DNA of 64,000 nt, taken from the NCBI GenBank assembly GCA_021613535.1, contig CP075495.1:1798001-1862000 (forward strand), read 5' to 3'. Under the pieces are notes generated by a model, which had not been told where the DNA came from, searched no databases, and worked only from the letters and a program-made list of their open reading frames with translations. Shown here one piece after another: positions 63,939 through 64,000 of the stretch (position 1 is its first letter; every line of letters begins with the position of its first letter). The position numbers were made by a program, and so were the translations under genes. Source of the DNA: Adineta vaga. Lineage: Eukaryota > Rotifera.

Positions 63939-64000
63939 AAAACGAAAACAAAAATGTTGAGAAAATTGTCTTTCAACCAATACGATCGAATCATTTAATG

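Larger units (their letters stand above)
63494..64000. other. Upstream region of SHIPPO gene
   Basis: 507 bp to the window end. An open frame extends upstream of the SHIPPO ATG to 63691 but is hydrophobic and Cys-rich with no family match. Two GAA microsatellites are listed separately. Confidence 0.45.

Overview
This is nuclear DNA from a small-genome animal. The window is strongly AT-rich. Nearly every gene is broken by very short GT-AG introns, mostly about 50-65 nt, and genes are packed closely on both strands. Gene content is metazoan: Groucho/TLE, CSK-type tyrosine kinase, a discoidin-domain receptor, TUT4/7, MED15, EDEM2, PEX3, SCYL3, EIPR1, PACRG and a SHIPPO-repeat ciliary protein. 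Two plant-type (AtFUC1-like) alpha-L-fucosidases and a phosphoenolpyruvate phosphomutase accompany them. Together with the inverted gene pair, this fits a bdelloid rotifer best (Adineta or Rotaria type). That placement is inference from gene style and content, not from a marker gene. I saw no transposon coding region, rRNA, complete tRNA or CRISPR array.

Layout. 0-10.4 kb: PACRG (+), GT10 fucosyltransferase (-), 6-phosphogluconate dehydrogenase (-), a 55-residue secreted Gly/Tyr peptide with a 7-nt exon (-), an orphan gene (+), then about 2 kb of gene-poor DNA. 10.4-20.9 kb: SCYL3/PACE1 (-), EDEM2 (+) and PEX3 (+) in close tandem, EIPR1 (-), a MIT-domain protein (+). 21.5-36.1 kb: MED15 (-), a TUT4/7-type terminal uridylyltransferase (-), a long coiled-coil protein (+). 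36.4-52.1 kb: two fucosidase copies in inverted orientation about 12 kb apart, enclosing a PLDc_N-type membrane mini-protein (+), a His/Pro-rich orphan (-), Groucho (-), a CSK lacking SH3 (+) and an UNC93/MFSD11-like transporter (+). 52.4-64 kb: a four-pass membrane protein (-), an orphan 7TM receptor (-), an ankyrin protein with an N-myristoylation signal (-), PEP phosphomutase (-), a DDR-like receptor with a degenerate kinase (-), a SHIPPO/PG-repeat protein (-), and a GAA-microsatellite-rich end.

Most genes are unrelated housekeeping or signalling functions. Loose themes are glycan handling (fucosyltransferase, two fucosidases, EDEM2), cilia (PACRG, SHIPPO protein) and membrane traffic (SCYL3, EIPR1, MIT protein). 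The points most worth a second look are the mosaic inverted fucosidase pair, one copy of which carries a 2-nt frameshift; the PEP phosphomutase; the DDR pseudokinase; the SH3-less CSK; a Groucho intron that must end in TG rather than AG; and the 7-nt microexon in the Gly/Tyr peptide gene. Exon borders were derived by hand from splice motifs, reading frame and remembered family similarity, so spans are firmer than individual internal exons.
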